From contig NZ_CP159290.1 in the NCBI RefSeq assembly GCF_040448685.1, positions 4,588,001 through 4,652,000 of the forward strand: a stretch of DNA of 64,000 bases, given 5' to 3'. The stretch comes from Cellulosimicrobium sp. ES-005 (GTDB lineage: Bacteria; Actinomycetota; Actinomycetes; Actinomycetales; Cellulomonadaceae). Within the stretch, counting starts at the first letter, position 1. Each line of letters begins with the position of its first letter. Under the pieces are notes generated by a model. That model had not been told where the DNA came from. It did no database searches and worked only from the letters and a program-made list of their open reading frames with translations. The position numbers and the translations under genes are program-made. This document shows positions 52,793 through 62,077 of this stretch, one piece after another.

Positions 52793-53268
52793 GCCGCTGG
52801 CTGCGGGCGCTGCTCGCTCGCCTCACCGGGGGCGAGCGGAGGGCGGAGCGGGGGAGCGCCGTCGTGGAGTTCCTCGGCGTCGCGCTCGTGCTGCTGCTGC
52901 CGGTGACGTACCTCGTGCTGACGGTCGGGCGGCTGCAGGCGGCCACCTTCGCGGTCGAGGGCGCCTCGCGGGAGGCGGCGCGCGCGTTCGTGACCGCGCC
53001 GTCCGTGGCCGACGGTGCGCGGCTCGCCGAAGCGGCCGTCAGGCTCGCGCTCGACGACCAGGGCTTCGAGCCCGGTGCCGACGTGCTGACGATCTCGTGC
53101 TCGGCCACGCCCTGTCTCGAGCCCGGGGCGGAGGTGGTCGCGCGGGTGAAGTTCGAGGTGCCGTTGCCGCTCGTCCCGCCGTTCGTCCGGGCAGCGGTGC
53201 CCCTCGCGGTCCCCGTCGAGGCCCAGCACGTCGCGCCCGTCGACGAGTACGCGGCGAGGCGGCCGTGA
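52789..53268 (+). CDS. TadE-family pilus assembly protein
   Basis: A 159-residue protein: basic N-terminus, the TadE motif ERGSAVVEFLGVALVLLLPVTYLVLTVGRLQAATFAVEGASREAARAF (Glu at +5), and an outside domain with a Cys pair in ISCSATPCLEPG, probably a disulfide. Start and stop overlap both neighbours by 4 nt (GTGA), so the three TadE/G genes are made together. Confidence 0.87.
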   Translation: MSRWLRALLARLTGGERRAERGSAVVEFLGVALVLLLPVTYLVLTVGRLQAATFAVEGASREAARAFVTAPSVADGARLAEAAVRLALDDQGFEPGADVLTISCSATPCLEPGAEVVARVKFEVPLPLVPPFVRAAVPLAVPVEAQHVAPVDEYAARRP

Positions 53269-53759
53269 GGCGCGCGCGCCTCGATCCGTGGCGACGGTGC
53301 ACGTCCTGCGACGGTCCGGAGGACGGTCGGATCATGCTCCTCACGACGGCCTTCGTCGCGTTCGCGCTGCTGCTGGTCACGGTCGTGGTCAGCGCGACGC
53401 AGGTGCACCTCGAGCGCAAGCGGCTGTACGCGCTCGCGGACGCGCTCGCGCTCACGGCAGCAGACTCGATGACGCCCGAGTCGTTCTACACGGGCGCCGC
53501 GACCGCACCCGTCGAGAGCGGCGTCCTGACGCTCACGGATTCGTCGATCCGGTCGGACGTCCAGGACTACCTGGACCGGAATCCCGGTGCGCTCGACGGC
53601 CTGCACGACGTCGTGGTGACCGAGGCGTCGACCGCCGACGGCCGCACCGCGACGGTGCGTCTCGCCGCCCGGGCACGACCCGCGATGATCAGCTGGGTGA
53701 CCCAGGCGTGGAGTGATGGCATCATCGTGCGTGCAGAGTCACGTGCCAGAGCGTGGTGA
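53265..53759 (+). CDS. TadG-like pilus-associated protein
   Basis: A 164-residue protein with a short basic N-terminus (containing CTSC), a segment DGRIMLLTTAFVAFALLLVTVVVSATQVHLERKRLYALADALALTAAD that matches the TadG-type pseudopilin opening (RGs like this continue DxxA-D-alaL), and a C-terminal domain rich in VRLAARARPAM. Last gene of the overlapping run; the next gene has its own promoter. Confidence 0.82.
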   Translation: MRRARLDPWRRCTSCDGPEDGRIMLLTTAFVAFALLLVTVVVSATQVHLERKRLYALADALALTAADSMTPESFYTGAATAPVESGVLTLTDSSIRSDVQDYLDRNPGALDGLHDVVVTEASTADGRTATVRLAARARPAMISWVTQAWSDGIIVRAESRARAW

Positions 53760-53878
53760 GCACCTGTTGCTGTTCGACGACGAGCATCCAGGAAGGGACG
53801 GTACGCAACGACGCGCGAGCATGCTCCCGCGCCTTTGTTTACTTTCTTAACTTTGGATGGCCACTTCTGGTTCCTCTC

Positions 53879-53907
53879 TGTCAAAACCCCAGGTTCGCCG
53901 CTATGGT
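53879..53907 (+). promoter_or_regulatory. Promoter of the WxL-like gene: TGTCAA -17- TATGGT
   Basis: -35 TGTCAA (53879-53884), 17-nt spacer, -10 TATGGT (53902-53907), in an unusually AT-rich spacer (TTTGTTTACTTTCTTAAC at 53834-53851). The leader is about 35 nt, with GGAGA before the ATG. This looks like a strong, leadered promoter unlike most in the window. Confidence 0.6.
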
Positions 53908-53948
53908 GATCCGGTCCGACAACAACTCCAACGATGGAGAGCTACAAC

Positions 53949-54563
53949 ATGAACGCACGAGCAACGAAGAAGCTCGTCGCCGGGGGTGCCCTCGGCGCGA
54001 TGCTCATCGGCACGGTCGCCCTCGCGTCCGCTGCCTCCGCAGACCAGGTGGGCGACGGCCAGGGTGTCGACGTCTCCGTCGAGATCGAGTCGAACGTCGA
54101 GCCGGGCAACCTCGCGCTCTCGGTCGCCTCGAACGCGACCACGCTCACCGAGCAGGACTCGACCGTCGACGGCACCCGTGAGTTCACGGGCAACCTCCCG
54201 AACGTCACGGTCACCGACACGCGCACCGAGGTCCCCGCCGGGGCGTTCTGGTACGTGGTCGGTGTCGCTGAGGACTTCACGGGCGACGCGGGCACCATCG
54301 GGGCGGAGAACCTCGGCTGGGCGCCGTCGCTGGTCAGCGGGAGCGAGAGCGGCCTCGTCGAGGCCGGCGAGGGTGTCGACCCCGAGCTCGAGGGTGGCGT
54401 CGGCCTCGTCGAGCAGGACCTCCTCGTCTCGGCCTACGACTCGGCCGAGGTCAACCCGGAGGGCTCGTGGACCGCGTCCGCGGGCCTCACGCTCCGCACC
54501 GCCGAGGACGTCGCCGCCGGCGCCTACTCCTCGACGATCACGCTCTCCCTCTTCGAGGACTGA
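53949..54563 (+). CDS. Secreted WxL-like surface protein
   Basis: A 204-residue protein with a signal peptide (KKLVAGGALGAMLIGTVALASAASA, cleavage after about residue 33). The mature part is acidic and Thr/Ser-rich, with VSVEIESNVEPGNLALSVA at its start and LTLRTAEDVAAGAYSSTITLSLFED at its end, a C-terminal pattern like WxL-type proteins. Its own promoter and the frequent preferred codons suggest high expression. The next gene is a DUF916-like membrane protein of the type that partners WxL proteins, so it probably forms a surface layer or a pilus-associated coat after the tad genes. The exact WxL signature (W-x-L) is not complete, so the family call is tentative. Confidence 0.7.
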   Translation: MNARATKKLVAGGALGAMLIGTVALASAASADQVGDGQGVDVSVEIESNVEPGNLALSVASNATTLTEQDSTVDGTREFTGNLPNVTVTDTRTEVPAGAFWYVVGVAEDFTGDAGTIGAENLGWAPSLVSGSESGLVEAGEGVDPELEGGVGLVEQDLLVSAYDSAEVNPEGSWTASAGLTLRTAEDVAAGAYSSTITLSLFED

Positions 54564-54583
54564 GCACACGGTCCTCGTGACCT

Positions 54584-54607
54584 GACGGCCGGCCGCGGTC
54601 GGCCGTC
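54584..54607. terminator. Hairpin between the WxL-like and DUF916-like genes
   Basis: GACGGCCG-8-CGGCCGTC, 21 nt after the stop; likely reduces read-through into the second gene, making the secreted protein more abundant than its anchor. Confidence 0.55.
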
Positions 54608-54696
54608 GACCGAGCAGTCCACGGCGGGCCGCTCCACTCGTCCGACAGAGGTCGGATCGGGTGGGCGGCCCGCCGTCGTACGGAGAGAGCACCTGC

Positions 54697-55836
54697 GTGA
54701 ACCCTGCATCACACCTGAGCCACGGACTGCGCCGCCCGGCCCGCTGGGTCGCCGCGGCCGGAGCGGCGCTCGTCGCAGCGCTCGCGCCCGCGCTGCCGGC
54801 GGGCGCGGCGTCCGGCGGCGTCCTGCCGCTCGACACCGAGGACGTCATCACCTGGGGCGTCAAGCCCGCCGACGCGGACGGCCCGGACGGGCGGTCCCGC
54901 GTCGAGCTGGTGCTCGACCCCGGGGCATCCGCGTCCGAGCATCTCGCCGTGTCGAACTTCAGCGACGTGCCCGTGACCTTCTCGATCCAGGCCGCGGACG
55001 GGTACATCAACCCCAAGGGCCGGTTCAACATGCTGCCGTCGGACCGGGAGTCGACCGGGGCCGGGACCTGGATCGAGGTCCAGGACTCGGTCGAGGTCGC
55101 GCCCGACGCGACGGTCGTCGTGCCGTTCACGGTGGCGGTCCCGGACAACGCCACGCCCGGCGACCACGTCGCCGGTATCGCCGCGACGATGACGAGCACC
55201 GGTGCGGGGGAGGGCGGGACGAGCGTCGGCGTGGAGAGCCGCGTCGGCTTCCGTGTCTCCACGCGCGTCACGGGAGACGTGGAGCCGGTCCTGACGGTCG
55301 AGAACGTCAAGGCGTCCTACACGCCGTCGTGGAACCCGTTCGCCGCGGGTGACATGACCGTCTCCTACGACGTGACGAACGACGGCAACGTCCGTCTCGG
55401 TGCCGATGGCGACGTCGCGACGTCGGGGTTCTTCGGGCTGCTGTCCACGGACCGCTCGGCGACGCAGATCCCCGAGGTCCTGCCGGGCGGCTCGCAGCGA
55501 TCCCGCGTCGAGACGCCGAACGTCTGGCCGCTCGGCCCGGTCCGGTCGACGATCACCGTCACCCCGACGGTGGTGGACGACGACCAGGTCGACGCGCCGC
55601 TCGAGCCCGTCACGGTCACCGTGACGACCTGGGCCGTCCCGTGGCCGCAGCTCCTGCTGATCGCGATCGTCGTGGTCCTGATCGTCGGCGTCCGCGACGA
55701 CCGCCGACGCCGGCGCCAGCGTCTCGAGGCGATGCTCGCCCGGGCGCGCGACGAGGGCCGCCAGCAGGCAGCCGGGAGCGAGCCCGCGACGTCGGGCACG
55801 GGTGCGCCCGCCGCGAAGGGCGAGCCGAAGGCCTGA
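54697..55836 (+). CDS. DUF916-like membrane-anchored surface protein
   Basis: A 379-residue protein with a signal peptide (about residues 15-36, ending in PAGAASG), an Ig-like N-terminal domain typical of DUF916 ([51 protein letters not shown] ... [21 protein letters not shown]), a second beta domain, and a C-terminal membrane anchor at about residues 318-336 ([14 protein letters not shown]) followed by a basic cytoplasmic tail. In Gram-positive bacteria such proteins bind WxL partners to peptidoglycan. GTG at 54697 has GGAGAG upstream. Confidence 0.82.
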   Translation: MNPASHLSHGLRRPARWVAAAGAALVAALAPALPAGAASGGVLPLDTEDVITWGVKPADADGPDGRSRVELVLDPGASASEHLAVSNFSDVPVTFSIQAADGYINPKGRFNMLPSDRESTGAGTWIEVQDSVEVAPDATVVVPFTVAVPDNATPGDHVAGIAATMTSTGAGEGGTSVGVESRVGFRVSTRVTGDVEPVLTVENVKASYTPSWNPFAAGDMTVSYDVTNDGNVRLGADGDVATSGFFGLLSTDRSATQIPEVLPGGSQRSRVETPNVWPLGPVRSTITVTPTVVDDDQVDAPLEPVTVTVTTWAVPWPQLLLIAIVVVLIVGVRDDRRRRRQRLEAMLARARDEGRQQAAGSEPATSGTGAPAAKGEPKA

Positions 55837-55912
55837 CCTTCCGCGCCGCCGGGCACGGGTCTGCCGGCCCGGCGGCGCGGAGCGCGCGCGGTGTCGCGTA
55901 ACCTTGAACCTC

Positions 55913-57025
55913 GTGGCCACCATCGACTTTCCGACCGAGATCAAGGCGCTGCGCAGCACGCTCGAGTCCATCGAGAGCGTGAGCGACCCGGAGGTGCTGC
56001 GCGCTAAGATCGCGGACCTCTCGGAGAAGGCGTCGGCCCCCGACCTGTGGGACGACCCGGACGCCGCGCAGAAGGTGACGTCGGCACTCTCCGCGGCGCA
56101 GTCCGAGCTGGACCGGGTGAAGAAGCTCGGCCAGCGCATCGACGACGTCGAGACCCTGGTCGAGATGGGCCAGGAGATGGAGGACGAGGACACCCTCGTC
56201 GAGGCGGAGGCCGAGGTCGCGGCGATCCGCAAGGACCTCGACCAGCTCGAGGTCCGCACGCTCCTCGCCGGCGAGTACGACGCGCGCGAGGCCGTCGTCA
56301 CGATCCGCGCGGGCGCGGGTGGCGTGGACGCGGCCGACTTCGCGGAGATGCTCCTGCGCATGTACCTGCGCTGGGCGGAGCGCCACGGCTACCCGACCAC
56401 CGTGCTCGACACGTCCTACGCCGAGGAGGCGGGCCTCAAGTCCGCCACGTTCGAGGTGAAGGCTCCGTACGCCTTCGGCCATCTGTCCGTCGAGGCGGGC
56501 ACGCACCGTCTCGTGCGCATCTCGCCCTTCGACAACCAGGGGCGTCGCCAGACGTCGTTCGCGGCCGTCGAGGTCATCCCGCTCATCGAGCAGACCGACT
56601 CGATCGAGATCCCGGAGTCGGAGATCAAGGTCGACGTCTTCCGGTCCTCGGGCCCTGGCGGGCAGTCCGTCAACACGACGGACTCCGCGGTGCGCATGAC
56701 GCACATCCCGACCGGCATCGTCGTGTCGATGCAGAACGAGAAGTCGCAGATCCAGAACCGCGCCGCCGCGCTGCGCGTCCTCCAGTCCCGCCTGCTGCTC
56801 GTGCGCCAGGAGGAGGAGAACGCGAAGAAGAAGGAGCTCGCGGGCGACATCAAGGCGAGCTGGGGCGACCAGATGCGCTCCTACGTGCTGCAGCCGTACC
56901 AGATGGTCAAGGACCTGCGGACCGAGCACGAGGTCGGCAACCCGTCGGCGGTCTTCGACGGCGACATCGACGACTTCATCGAGGCGGGGATCCGCTGGCG
57001 CCGCGGGGTGCAGAAGGAGGCCTGA
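55913..57025 (+). CDS. prfB: Peptide chain release factor 2
   Basis: A 370-residue release factor that ends translation at UGA and UAA. The stop-recognition tripeptide SPF is in [16 protein letters not shown] (about residue 202), and the peptidyl-hydrolysis GGQ in [24 protein letters not shown] (about residue 245). There is no internal programmed frameshift site; the frame is continuous, as usual in actinobacteria. GTG at 55913 is 8 nt after TAACCT, so possibly leaderless. It leads the prfB-ftsE-ftsX-M23-smpB neighbourhood that is conserved across Gram-positives. Confidence 0.96.
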   Translation: MATIDFPTEIKALRSTLESIESVSDPEVLRAKIADLSEKASAPDLWDDPDAAQKVTSALSAAQSELDRVKKLGQRIDDVETLVEMGQEMEDEDTLVEAEAEVAAIRKDLDQLEVRTLLAGEYDAREAVVTIRAGAGGVDAADFAEMLLRMYLRWAERHGYPTTVLDTSYAEEAGLKSATFEVKAPYAFGHLSVEAGTHRLVRISPFDNQGRRQTSFAAVEVIPLIEQTDSIEIPESEIKVDVFRSSGPGGQSVNTTDSAVRMTHIPTGIVVSMQNEKSQIQNRAAALRVLQSRLLLVRQEEENAKKKELAGDIKASWGDQMRSYVLQPYQMVKDLRTEHEVGNPSAVFDGDIDDFIEAGIRWRRGVQKEA

Positions 57026-57119
57026 CCCTCGGCGGCTGCCCCGGGGCCGATTGATCCGAGCAACGGATCGATGCGCCCGGGTGCGGCGTGTCCGCCCCGC
57101 CGGGCCGGAGGCGCGTGCC

Positions 57120-57125
57120 TACCCT
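57120..57125 (+). promoter_or_regulatory. -10 hexamer TACCCT upstream of ftsE
   Basis: TACCCT lies 7 nt before the GTG of a 19-codon upstream frame (57133) and 63 nt before ftsE. Confidence 0.45.
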
Positions 57126-57132
57126 CGGGATC

Positions 57133-57192
57133 GTGCGACGAACCTCGTTCGTCCACGGATCGACCCCCGACCCGAGGAACGTGCCGCTGTGA
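57133..57192 (+). CDS. Putative leaderless upstream ORF (19 aa) coupled to ftsE
   Basis: Starting at GTG 57133, the frame reads [19 protein letters not shown] and its TGA (57190-57192) overlaps the ftsE GTG (57189-57191) as GTGA, the same coupling seen throughout the window. The predicted transcription start coincides with the first codon. No function is known; it may set ftsE translation. It is not seen as a protein family and could be chance. Confidence 0.4.
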   Translation: MRRTSFVHGSTPDPRNVPL

Positions 57193-58076
57193 TCCGCTTC
57201 GAGAACGTCACCAAGGTCTACGCGCGCGGCGCGAGGCCGGCCGTCGACGACGTGTCGATGGAGGTTCGCCGCGGCGAGTTCGTCTTCCTCGTCGGCGCGT
57301 CGGGCTCCGGCAAGTCGACGTGCCTGCACCTCGTCCTGCGCGAGGAGCGCCCGACCAAGGGGAAGGTCTTCGTCGCGGGGCGGGACCTCGGGTCGCTGTC
57401 GAGCTGGAACGTGCCCAAGCTGCGGCGCCAGATCGGGGTCGTCTTCCAGGACTTCCGCCTCCTGCCGAACAAGACGGTGTTCGAGAACGTCGCGTTCGCG
57501 CTCCAGGTCATCGGCAAGCCGCGGCACACGATCGCGATCACGGTCCCCGAGACGCTCGAGATGGTGGGGCTCGCGGGCAAGGAGAAGCGCCGCCCGCACG
57601 AGCTCTCCGGCGGCGAGCAGCAGCGCGTCGCCATCGCGCGCGCCATGGTCAACCGCCCGCCGATCCTGCTCGCCGACGAGCCCACCGGGAACCTCGACCC
57701 CACGACGTCGCTCGGGATCATGCGCCTGCTCGACCGCATCAACCGCACCGGGACCACCGTCGTCATGGCGACGCACGACGAGGAGATCGTCAACCAGATG
57801 CGGCGTCGCGTCATCGAGCTCGACACCGGGACGCTCGTGCGTGACCAGGCGCACGGCGCCTACGGCGCGCGCGGGCAGGTCATCCCGGACCCTGACCGGG
57901 ACGCCCCGGGCACGACGTCCGGCACCGCGCACGGCGCGGCGCCCGAGTCGGCGCCGACGACGGCCGTCCCGCGCGTGCAGCCGGCTGCGGCTCGGCCGGC
58001 TGCCGAGGAGGAGCCGGCCGAGCCGCCGTCGCGACGCTCGGTGCGCCGCCACGTCGAGGCGACGGCGGGGGAGTGA
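57189..58076 (+). CDS. ftsE: Cell division ATP-binding protein FtsE
   Basis: A 295-residue ABC ATPase that drives FtsX to switch on cell-wall hydrolases at the division site. Walker [10 protein letters not shown] (about residues 36-44), Q-loop [22 protein letters not shown], signature [14 protein letters not shown], Walker [14 protein letters not shown], and the switch His in MATHDEEIV. FtsE is usually about 229 residues; the extra ~65-residue Pro/Ala-rich tail (from about residue 230) may bind a partner. GTG at 57189 overlaps the small upstream frame and has GAGGA upstream. Confidence 0.96.
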   Translation: MIRFENVTKVYARGARPAVDDVSMEVRRGEFVFLVGASGSGKSTCLHLVLREERPTKGKVFVAGRDLGSLSSWNVPKLRRQIGVVFQDFRLLPNKTVFENVAFALQVIGKPRHTIAITVPETLEMVGLAGKEKRRPHELSGGEQQRVAIARAMVNRPPILLADEPTGNLDPTTSLGIMRLLDRINRTGTTVVMATHDEEIVNQMRRRVIELDTGTLVRDQAHGAYGARGQVIPDPDRDAPGTTSGTAHGAAPESAPTTAVPRVQPAAARPAAEEEPAEPPSRRSVRRHVEATAGE

Positions 58077-58081
58077 TCGGC

Positions 58082-58993
58082 GTGCGACTCCAGTTCATCC
58101 TCGCGGAGCTCGGTCAGGGCTTGCGCCGCAACGTCTCGATGACGGTCTCCGTCGTCCTCGTCACCTTCGTTTCGCTGACGTTCGTCGGCGCGTCGATGCT
58201 CCTGCAGGCGCAGATCGGGAAGCTCAAGGACGACTGGTACGACAAGGTCGAGGTCTCCGTCTTCCTGTGCCCCACCGGCTCGCCGTCACCGACCTGCGCC
58301 GCGGGCGAGGCGACCCCGGACCAGATCGCCGCCCTCGAGGACGTCTTCGAGTCCGAGCTCGCCGACGAGATCCAGACCGTGTACTTCGAGTCCAAGGACG
58401 ACGCGTTCGCCGCGTTCCAGGAGCGGTACCCGGACGGCTACCTCGGCACGCAGCTCACCGTCGACGACATGCAGGCGTCCTTCCGCCTCAAGCTCACCAA
58501 CCCGGAGAACTACGAGGTCGTCAACGACGTCGTCACCGGGCGCCCGGGCGTGGAGGTCGTCGAGGACCAGCGCCGCATCTTCGACTCGCTCTTCCTCGCG
58601 CTCAACCGCGCGTCGCTCCTCGCCGCCGGCCTCGCCGCGGTCATGCTCCTCGCCGCGGTGCTGCTCATCACGACGACGATCCGGCTGTCGGCACTGAGCC
58701 GGCGCCGTGAGACCGGCATCATGCGGCTCGTCGGGGCGTCGAACCTCTTCATCCAGCTCCCGTTCCTGCTGGAAGGGGCGATCGCGGCCGTGCTCGGTGC
58801 GCTCCTCGCGGTCGGCGGGCTGTGGGTGGGGGTGAAGTACCTCGTCACCGACTGGTTGTCGCAGTCCGTGACGTGGGTGGCCTACGTCGACGAGTCGGAC
58901 GTGCTGCGCATCGCGCCCGTCCTCGTCGGTATCGCGTTCCTCCTGGCGGCCGTCTCCTCGGTCGTCACGCTCAACCGCCACACGAGGGTGTGA
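58082..58993 (+). CDS. ftsX: Cell division membrane protein FtsX
   Basis: A 303-residue membrane protein: cytoplasmic start RLQFILAELGQGLRRN, first membrane helix VSMTVSVVLVTFVSLTFVGASML, a large outside loop with a cysteine pair (VFLCPTGSPSPTCAAG), then three C-terminal helices of the FtsX/MacB permease type (LLAAGLAAVMLLAAVLLITTTIRLSALSRRRETGIMRLVGASN). GTG at 58082 is preferred because FtsX proteins start at this point and GGGGGAG lies 9 nt upstream; 58073 (overlapping the ftsE stop) is the alternative. It activates the peptidase encoded next. Confidence 0.94.
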   Translation: MRLQFILAELGQGLRRNVSMTVSVVLVTFVSLTFVGASMLLQAQIGKLKDDWYDKVEVSVFLCPTGSPSPTCAAGEATPDQIAALEDVFESELADEIQTVYFESKDDAFAAFQERYPDGYLGTQLTVDDMQASFRLKLTNPENYEVVNDVVTGRPGVEVVEDQRRIFDSLFLALNRASLLAAGLAAVMLLAAVLLITTTIRLSALSRRRETGIMRLVGASNLFIQLPFLLEGAIAAVLGALLAVGGLWVGVKYLVTDWLSQSVTWVAYVDESDVLRIAPVLVGIAFLLAAVSSVVTLNRHTRV

Positions 58994-58994
58994 G

Positions 58995-60365
58995 ATGACC
59001 CGGGACCTCCGCCGCGCGACCGCGGCCCTGATCGCCACGACGATGCTCCTCGTGGGGAGTGTCGCGTCGGCCTCCGCCGACGACATCGACGACCGCCGAG
59101 CAGCCGCGGAACGCCGCCAGTCCGAGATCCTCGGCAACCGCGAGCAGCTCCAGTCCCAGCTCGAGGACACCGACGCCGAGCTCGCGCAGGCGGTGGTCGA
59201 CCTCCAGGCGATCGAGGCGCGCCTGCCGGTCGCCCAGGCCGAGCTGGACGCCGCCGAGGCCGAGGTCGAGCGGACCCAGCGCGAGGCGGAGCTGCTCGCG
59301 CAGCGGCTCGAGGACGCGCTCGGACAGGAGGCCGCGATCAGCGCCGAGATCGAGCGCGGCGCGACCGAGGTCGCCGACGCGAAGTCCAGCATCGCGGAGA
59401 TGGCGCGCCAGGCGTACCGCGGTCAGGGCGACGTCTCGAGCCTCGGCATCGTCACGGGTGCGCAGAGCACCGAGGAGTTCATCGAGGAGTACGCGGTCTC
59501 GTCGACGGCGGCGCGCAGCCAGTCTCGGTCCCTCCAGGACCTCCTCGAGGCCGAGTCGGTCGCGCGCAACCGCGAGGCGCGCCTGCAGGCGGTGCGGGAG
59601 ACGGTCGCCGACCTGAAGAAGCAGGCGGACGAGAACGTCGTCGCCGCCGAGGCCGCGCGCAAGGCGGCGGCGGACCGCAAGGCCGAGGTCGAGCAGCTCA
59701 TCGTCGACCAGCAGGCGAAGAAGGCGACGATCGAGGCGCGCAAGGCCGCGGCCGAGGCGAAGGTCGCCGAGAACGAGGCCGCCCAGCAGTCGCTGCAGCA
59801 GGAGATCAAGGGGATCATCGCCGAGCAGGCGGAGCGCGACCGCAAGGCCGCGGAGGAGGAGGCCCGGCGTCAGCAGCAGGGGCAGTCCTCCGGTGGGGGC
59901 GGCTCGTCGGGCGGCGGTGGTGGTGGCGGCGGCTCCTCCTCGGGGGGAGACCGCGGCAGCATCTCGAGCTTCCTCTCGTTCCCGACCGCCGTGCCGTACG
60001 TGACGTCGAGCTACGGGATGCGGCTGCACCCGATCCTCGGGTACTACCGCCTGCACGCGGGGACCGACCTGCGCGCCTACTGCGGGACCCCGATCATGGC
60101 CGCGGGTCCGGGCACGGTGGTGCACGCCCAGTGGCGCAACGGCTTCGGCAACCAGGTCCTGATCAACCACGGGACCGTCGGCGGCTCGAACCTCATGACG
60201 AGCTACAACCACCTCACCCGGTTCGCGGTCTCCTCCGGGCAGGCGGTCAACAAGGGCGACGTCATCGGCTACTCGGGCAACACCGGGCTGTCCGGGGCGT
60301 GCCACCTCCACTTCGAGGTGTACGTCAACGGGTCCACCATCGACCCGATGTCGGTCCTGGGCTGA
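58995..60365 (+). CDS. M23-family peptidoglycan hydrolase with coiled coil (FtsEX-linked)
   Basis: A 456-residue secreted protein: signal peptide (about residues 5-28, [17 protein letters not shown]), long coiled coil (about 35-290) typical of EnvC/PcsB proteins regulated by FtsEX, a Gly/Ser-rich linker (300-320), then an M23 metallopeptidase with zinc ligands in [15 protein letters not shown] and HLHFEVY (the LytM motif). Both LytM motifs are complete, so it should be an active DD-endopeptidase rather than a mere activator. It starts one base after the ftsX stop. Confidence 0.93.
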   Translation: MTRDLRRATAALIATTMLLVGSVASASADDIDDRRAAAERRQSEILGNREQLQSQLEDTDAELAQAVVDLQAIEARLPVAQAELDAAEAEVERTQREAELLAQRLEDALGQEAAISAEIERGATEVADAKSSIAEMARQAYRGQGDVSSLGIVTGAQSTEEFIEEYAVSSTAARSQSRSLQDLLEAESVARNREARLQAVRETVADLKKQADENVVAAEAARKAAADRKAEVEQLIVDQQAKKATIEARKAAAEAKVAENEAAQQSLQQEIKGIIAEQAERDRKAAEEEARRQQQGQSSGGGGSSGGGGGGGGSSSGGDRGSISSFLSFPTAVPYVTSSYGMRLHPILGYYRLHAGTDLRAYCGTPIMAAGPGTVVHAQWRNGFGNQVLINHGTVGGSNLMTSYNHLTRFAVSSGQAVNKGDVIGYSGNTGLSGACHLHFEVYVNGSTIDPMSVLG

Positions 60366-60504
60366 TCCGGCCCGCCTCGTCGTGCGCTGCGTGCCCGACC
60401 CCCCGCCGCCCCGCGCGCGGGGGATAATCGGTACCGGGCGTCGTCGGGCACCCGTACGCTGGTGCGCCGGCGACGACACGACAGCGAAGGACGGTAGGAC
60501 ACGG

Positions 60505-60975
60505 ATGGCGAAGGACACCGGCCGCAAGGTCGTCGCCAGCAACCGCAAGGCACGCCACGACTACGTGATCGAGGACGTGTACGAGGCGGGGATCGTCCTG
60601 TCGGGCACGGAGGTCAAGGCGCTGCGCATGGGGCGCGCCTCGCTCGTCGACGGCTACGTCGCCGTCGACCGCGGCGAGGCCTGGCTCGAGAACGTCCACA
60701 TCCCCGAGTACACCGAGGGCACCTGGAACAACCACGCGCCGCGGCGCAAGCGCAAGCTGCTCCTGCACAAGGAGGAGATCCTGCGCCTGGAGTCCAAGAC
60801 GCGCGAGAAGGGGCACACGATCGTGCCCCTGGCGCTGTACTTCCTCGACGGCCGGGCCAAGGTCGAGATCGCGCTCGCGCGCGGCAAGAAGGAGTACGAC
60901 AAGCGCCAGGCGCTGCGCGAGAAGCAGGACAACCGCGAGGCGCAGCGCGCGATGCGGCAGCGCGAGCTGCGCTGA
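60505..60975 (+). CDS. smpB: tmRNA-binding protein SmpB
   Basis: A 156-residue SmpB, which carries tmRNA into stalled ribosomes. The core [34 protein letters not shown] ... VDGYVAV opens the fold, [28 protein letters not shown] follows, and the basic C-terminal tail ([25 protein letters not shown]) enters the mRNA channel. Its partner tmRNA is 650 nt downstream. TACGCT (60455-60460) is a likely -10 in the 139-nt gap after the M23 gene, with a leader and GGTAGGAC before the ATG. Confidence 0.96.
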   Translation: MAKDTGRKVVASNRKARHDYVIEDVYEAGIVLSGTEVKALRMGRASLVDGYVAVDRGEAWLENVHIPEYTEGTWNNHAPRRKRKLLLHKEEILRLESKTREKGHTIVPLALYFLDGRAKVEIALARGKKEYDKRQALREKQDNREAQRAMRQRELR

Positions 60976-61076
60976 CCCGGGCGCGTCGGGTCCGACGACG
61001 GCCTCACCCGCTGGTGGCGTCGCCGCCCTCGACGTACGGTCGAGGACGAGACGTCGACCACGAACCAGGAGGCCCC

Positions 61077-61490
61077 ATGGTCAAGCTCCGCCAGTACATC
61101 CCGCGCCTCGCGGCGGGTGCGTACATCCTCAACTCCGGCCTGAACAAGCGCGGCGCGGACGAGGCGACCGCGCAGGGGATCCACGGCATGGCGGCGGGGA
61201 CGTACTCGTTCCTGGGGGACGTCGAGCCGAGGCAGTTCACCAAGGCGCTCTCGACCACGGAGATCGCGCTCGGCGCGGCGCTCGTCGCCCCGTTCGTCCC
61301 CACCGGGCTCGTGGCCGTGGGCCTGGGCGTGTTCTCGGCCGGGCTCGTGGGCATGTACCTGAAGACCCCGGGCATGACGCGCGAGGACGGCGTGCGCCCG
61401 ACCGAGCAGGGCACCGGGCTCGCGAAGGACGTGTTCCTCCTCGGGATCGCGGGCGGTCTGCTCGTGGACGCGCTGAGCCGCAAGAAGTAG
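61077..61490 (+). CDS. Small membrane protein of unknown function
   Basis: A 137-residue protein with an AGGAGG ribosome binding site. It begins KLRQYIPRLAAGAYILNSGLNKRGADEATAQGIHGMAAGTYSF, then has hydrophobic segments at about residues 62-95 (LGAALVAPFVPTGLVAVGLGVFSAGLVGMYL) and 118-132. The pattern is weakly like DoxX-type small membrane proteins, which I cannot confirm. It lies between smpB and ssrA, a conserved position for a small hypothetical in related genomes as far as I can judge. Confidence 0.75.
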   Translation: MVKLRQYIPRLAAGAYILNSGLNKRGADEATAQGIHGMAAGTYSFLGDVEPRQFTKALSTTEIALGAALVAPFVPTGLVAVGLGVFSAGLVGMYLKTPGMTREDGVRPTEQGTGLAKDVFLLGIAGGLLVDALSRKK

Positions 61491-61562
61491 GCGCCGGCGA
61501 CGCGCACCGAGCCTCGTCCGGGAGGTGCGGAAATATCGGTGCGGCGGCCGGCGTTCATCCCG

Positions 61563-61568
61563 TAGGCT
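61563..61568 (+). promoter_or_regulatory. Candidate -10 of ssrA (TAGGCT)
   Basis: TAGGCT lies 61 nt before the mature tmRNA 5' end, so the primary transcript would be processed. A perfect TTGACA occurs at 61616-61621 but no -10 follows at the right distance. Confidence 0.4.
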
Positions 61569-61628
61569 TGTCCCGCTGAGCGAGGACCGGGTCCGCCCGG
61601 GAGCCGCGCAGTGGTTGACAACTCCACA

Positions 61629-61994
61629 GGGGGTGATCGGTTTCGACGGTGGTCGTGCTTCGAGGAGAAGCGGGCCGAGGATGCAGGCTTATCTCGTTAA
61701 CGATGTCTGCAAACCACAGGTGCCGATAACAAGCGCACCGACTTCGCCCTCGCCGCCTGAGCGAGCCCCGAAGTCCGTCAGCCCGAGCTAGCTCTCGACT
61801 CGGATCCTGGCGTCATCTAGAGAGCCACTGCTCGTAGTCCTCGTCATCGGGGCTGCGGGGACTTTCAGGTGACTGAGCCCGTCCGCACCTTGTCTGCGTG
61901 AGTGCGGGGGCCGAGAAAAACGACAGCAGACTGCGCCCGGAGAAGTCCTCGATCGGCGTCACCGGACCGGGGTTCGATTCCCCGCACCTCCACC
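61629..61994 (+). ncRNA. ssrA: tmRNA
   Basis: Begins GGGGGTGATCGGTTTCGAC, the near-universal tmRNA 5' end, and ends with GGTTCGATTCCCCGCACCTCC-type tRNA-like T arm and acceptor. The acceptor stem pairs 61629-61635 with 61985-61991 (one G-U). The tag frame starts at the GCC at 61722 and reads ADNKRTDFALAA, stopping at TGA 61758-61760. Its tag differs from the mycobacterial ADSHQRDYALAA but keeps the A-D start and ALAA end. After the discriminator A the DNA has CCC, so the final CCA is not fully encoded. A terminator hairpin follows at 62006. SmpB is encoded upstream. Confidence 0.96.
61722..61760 (+). CDS. tmRNA proteolysis tag reading frame
   Basis: GCC resume codon then ADNKRTDFALAA and TGA. 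ALAA marks the tagged protein for ClpXP-type degradation. Confidence 0.92.
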   Translation, partial: ADNKRTDFALAA

Positions 61995-62005
61995 CCTGCG
62001 GCAAC

Positions 62006-62032
62006 GGCCCGCACCCCTCGAGGGTGCGGGCC
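62006..62032. terminator. ssrA terminator
   Basis: Perfect 11-bp stem GGCCCGCACCC-5-GGGTGCGGGCC (62006-62016, 62022-62032), followed by GTCGTCGTCC. It begins 12 nt after the tmRNA end. Confidence 0.8.
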
Positions 62033-62077
62033 GTCGTCGTCCAGCGGGTCCTTTCGTGGCCCGGAGCGGGGCGCCCG

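Noticed and set aside
55913-56100. Programmed frameshift in prfB
   Set aside because: The frame is continuous from the GTG and has no in-frame TGA in the usual CTTTGA context.
61616-61621. TTGACA as the ssrA -35 box
   Set aside because: It lies 8 nt before the mature 5' end, and no -10 occurs 16-18 nt downstream.
61525-61791. Open frame overlapping the tmRNA gene
   Set aside because: It runs through tmRNA, including its tag region, in a frame without a start signal; the RNA gene explains the sequence.
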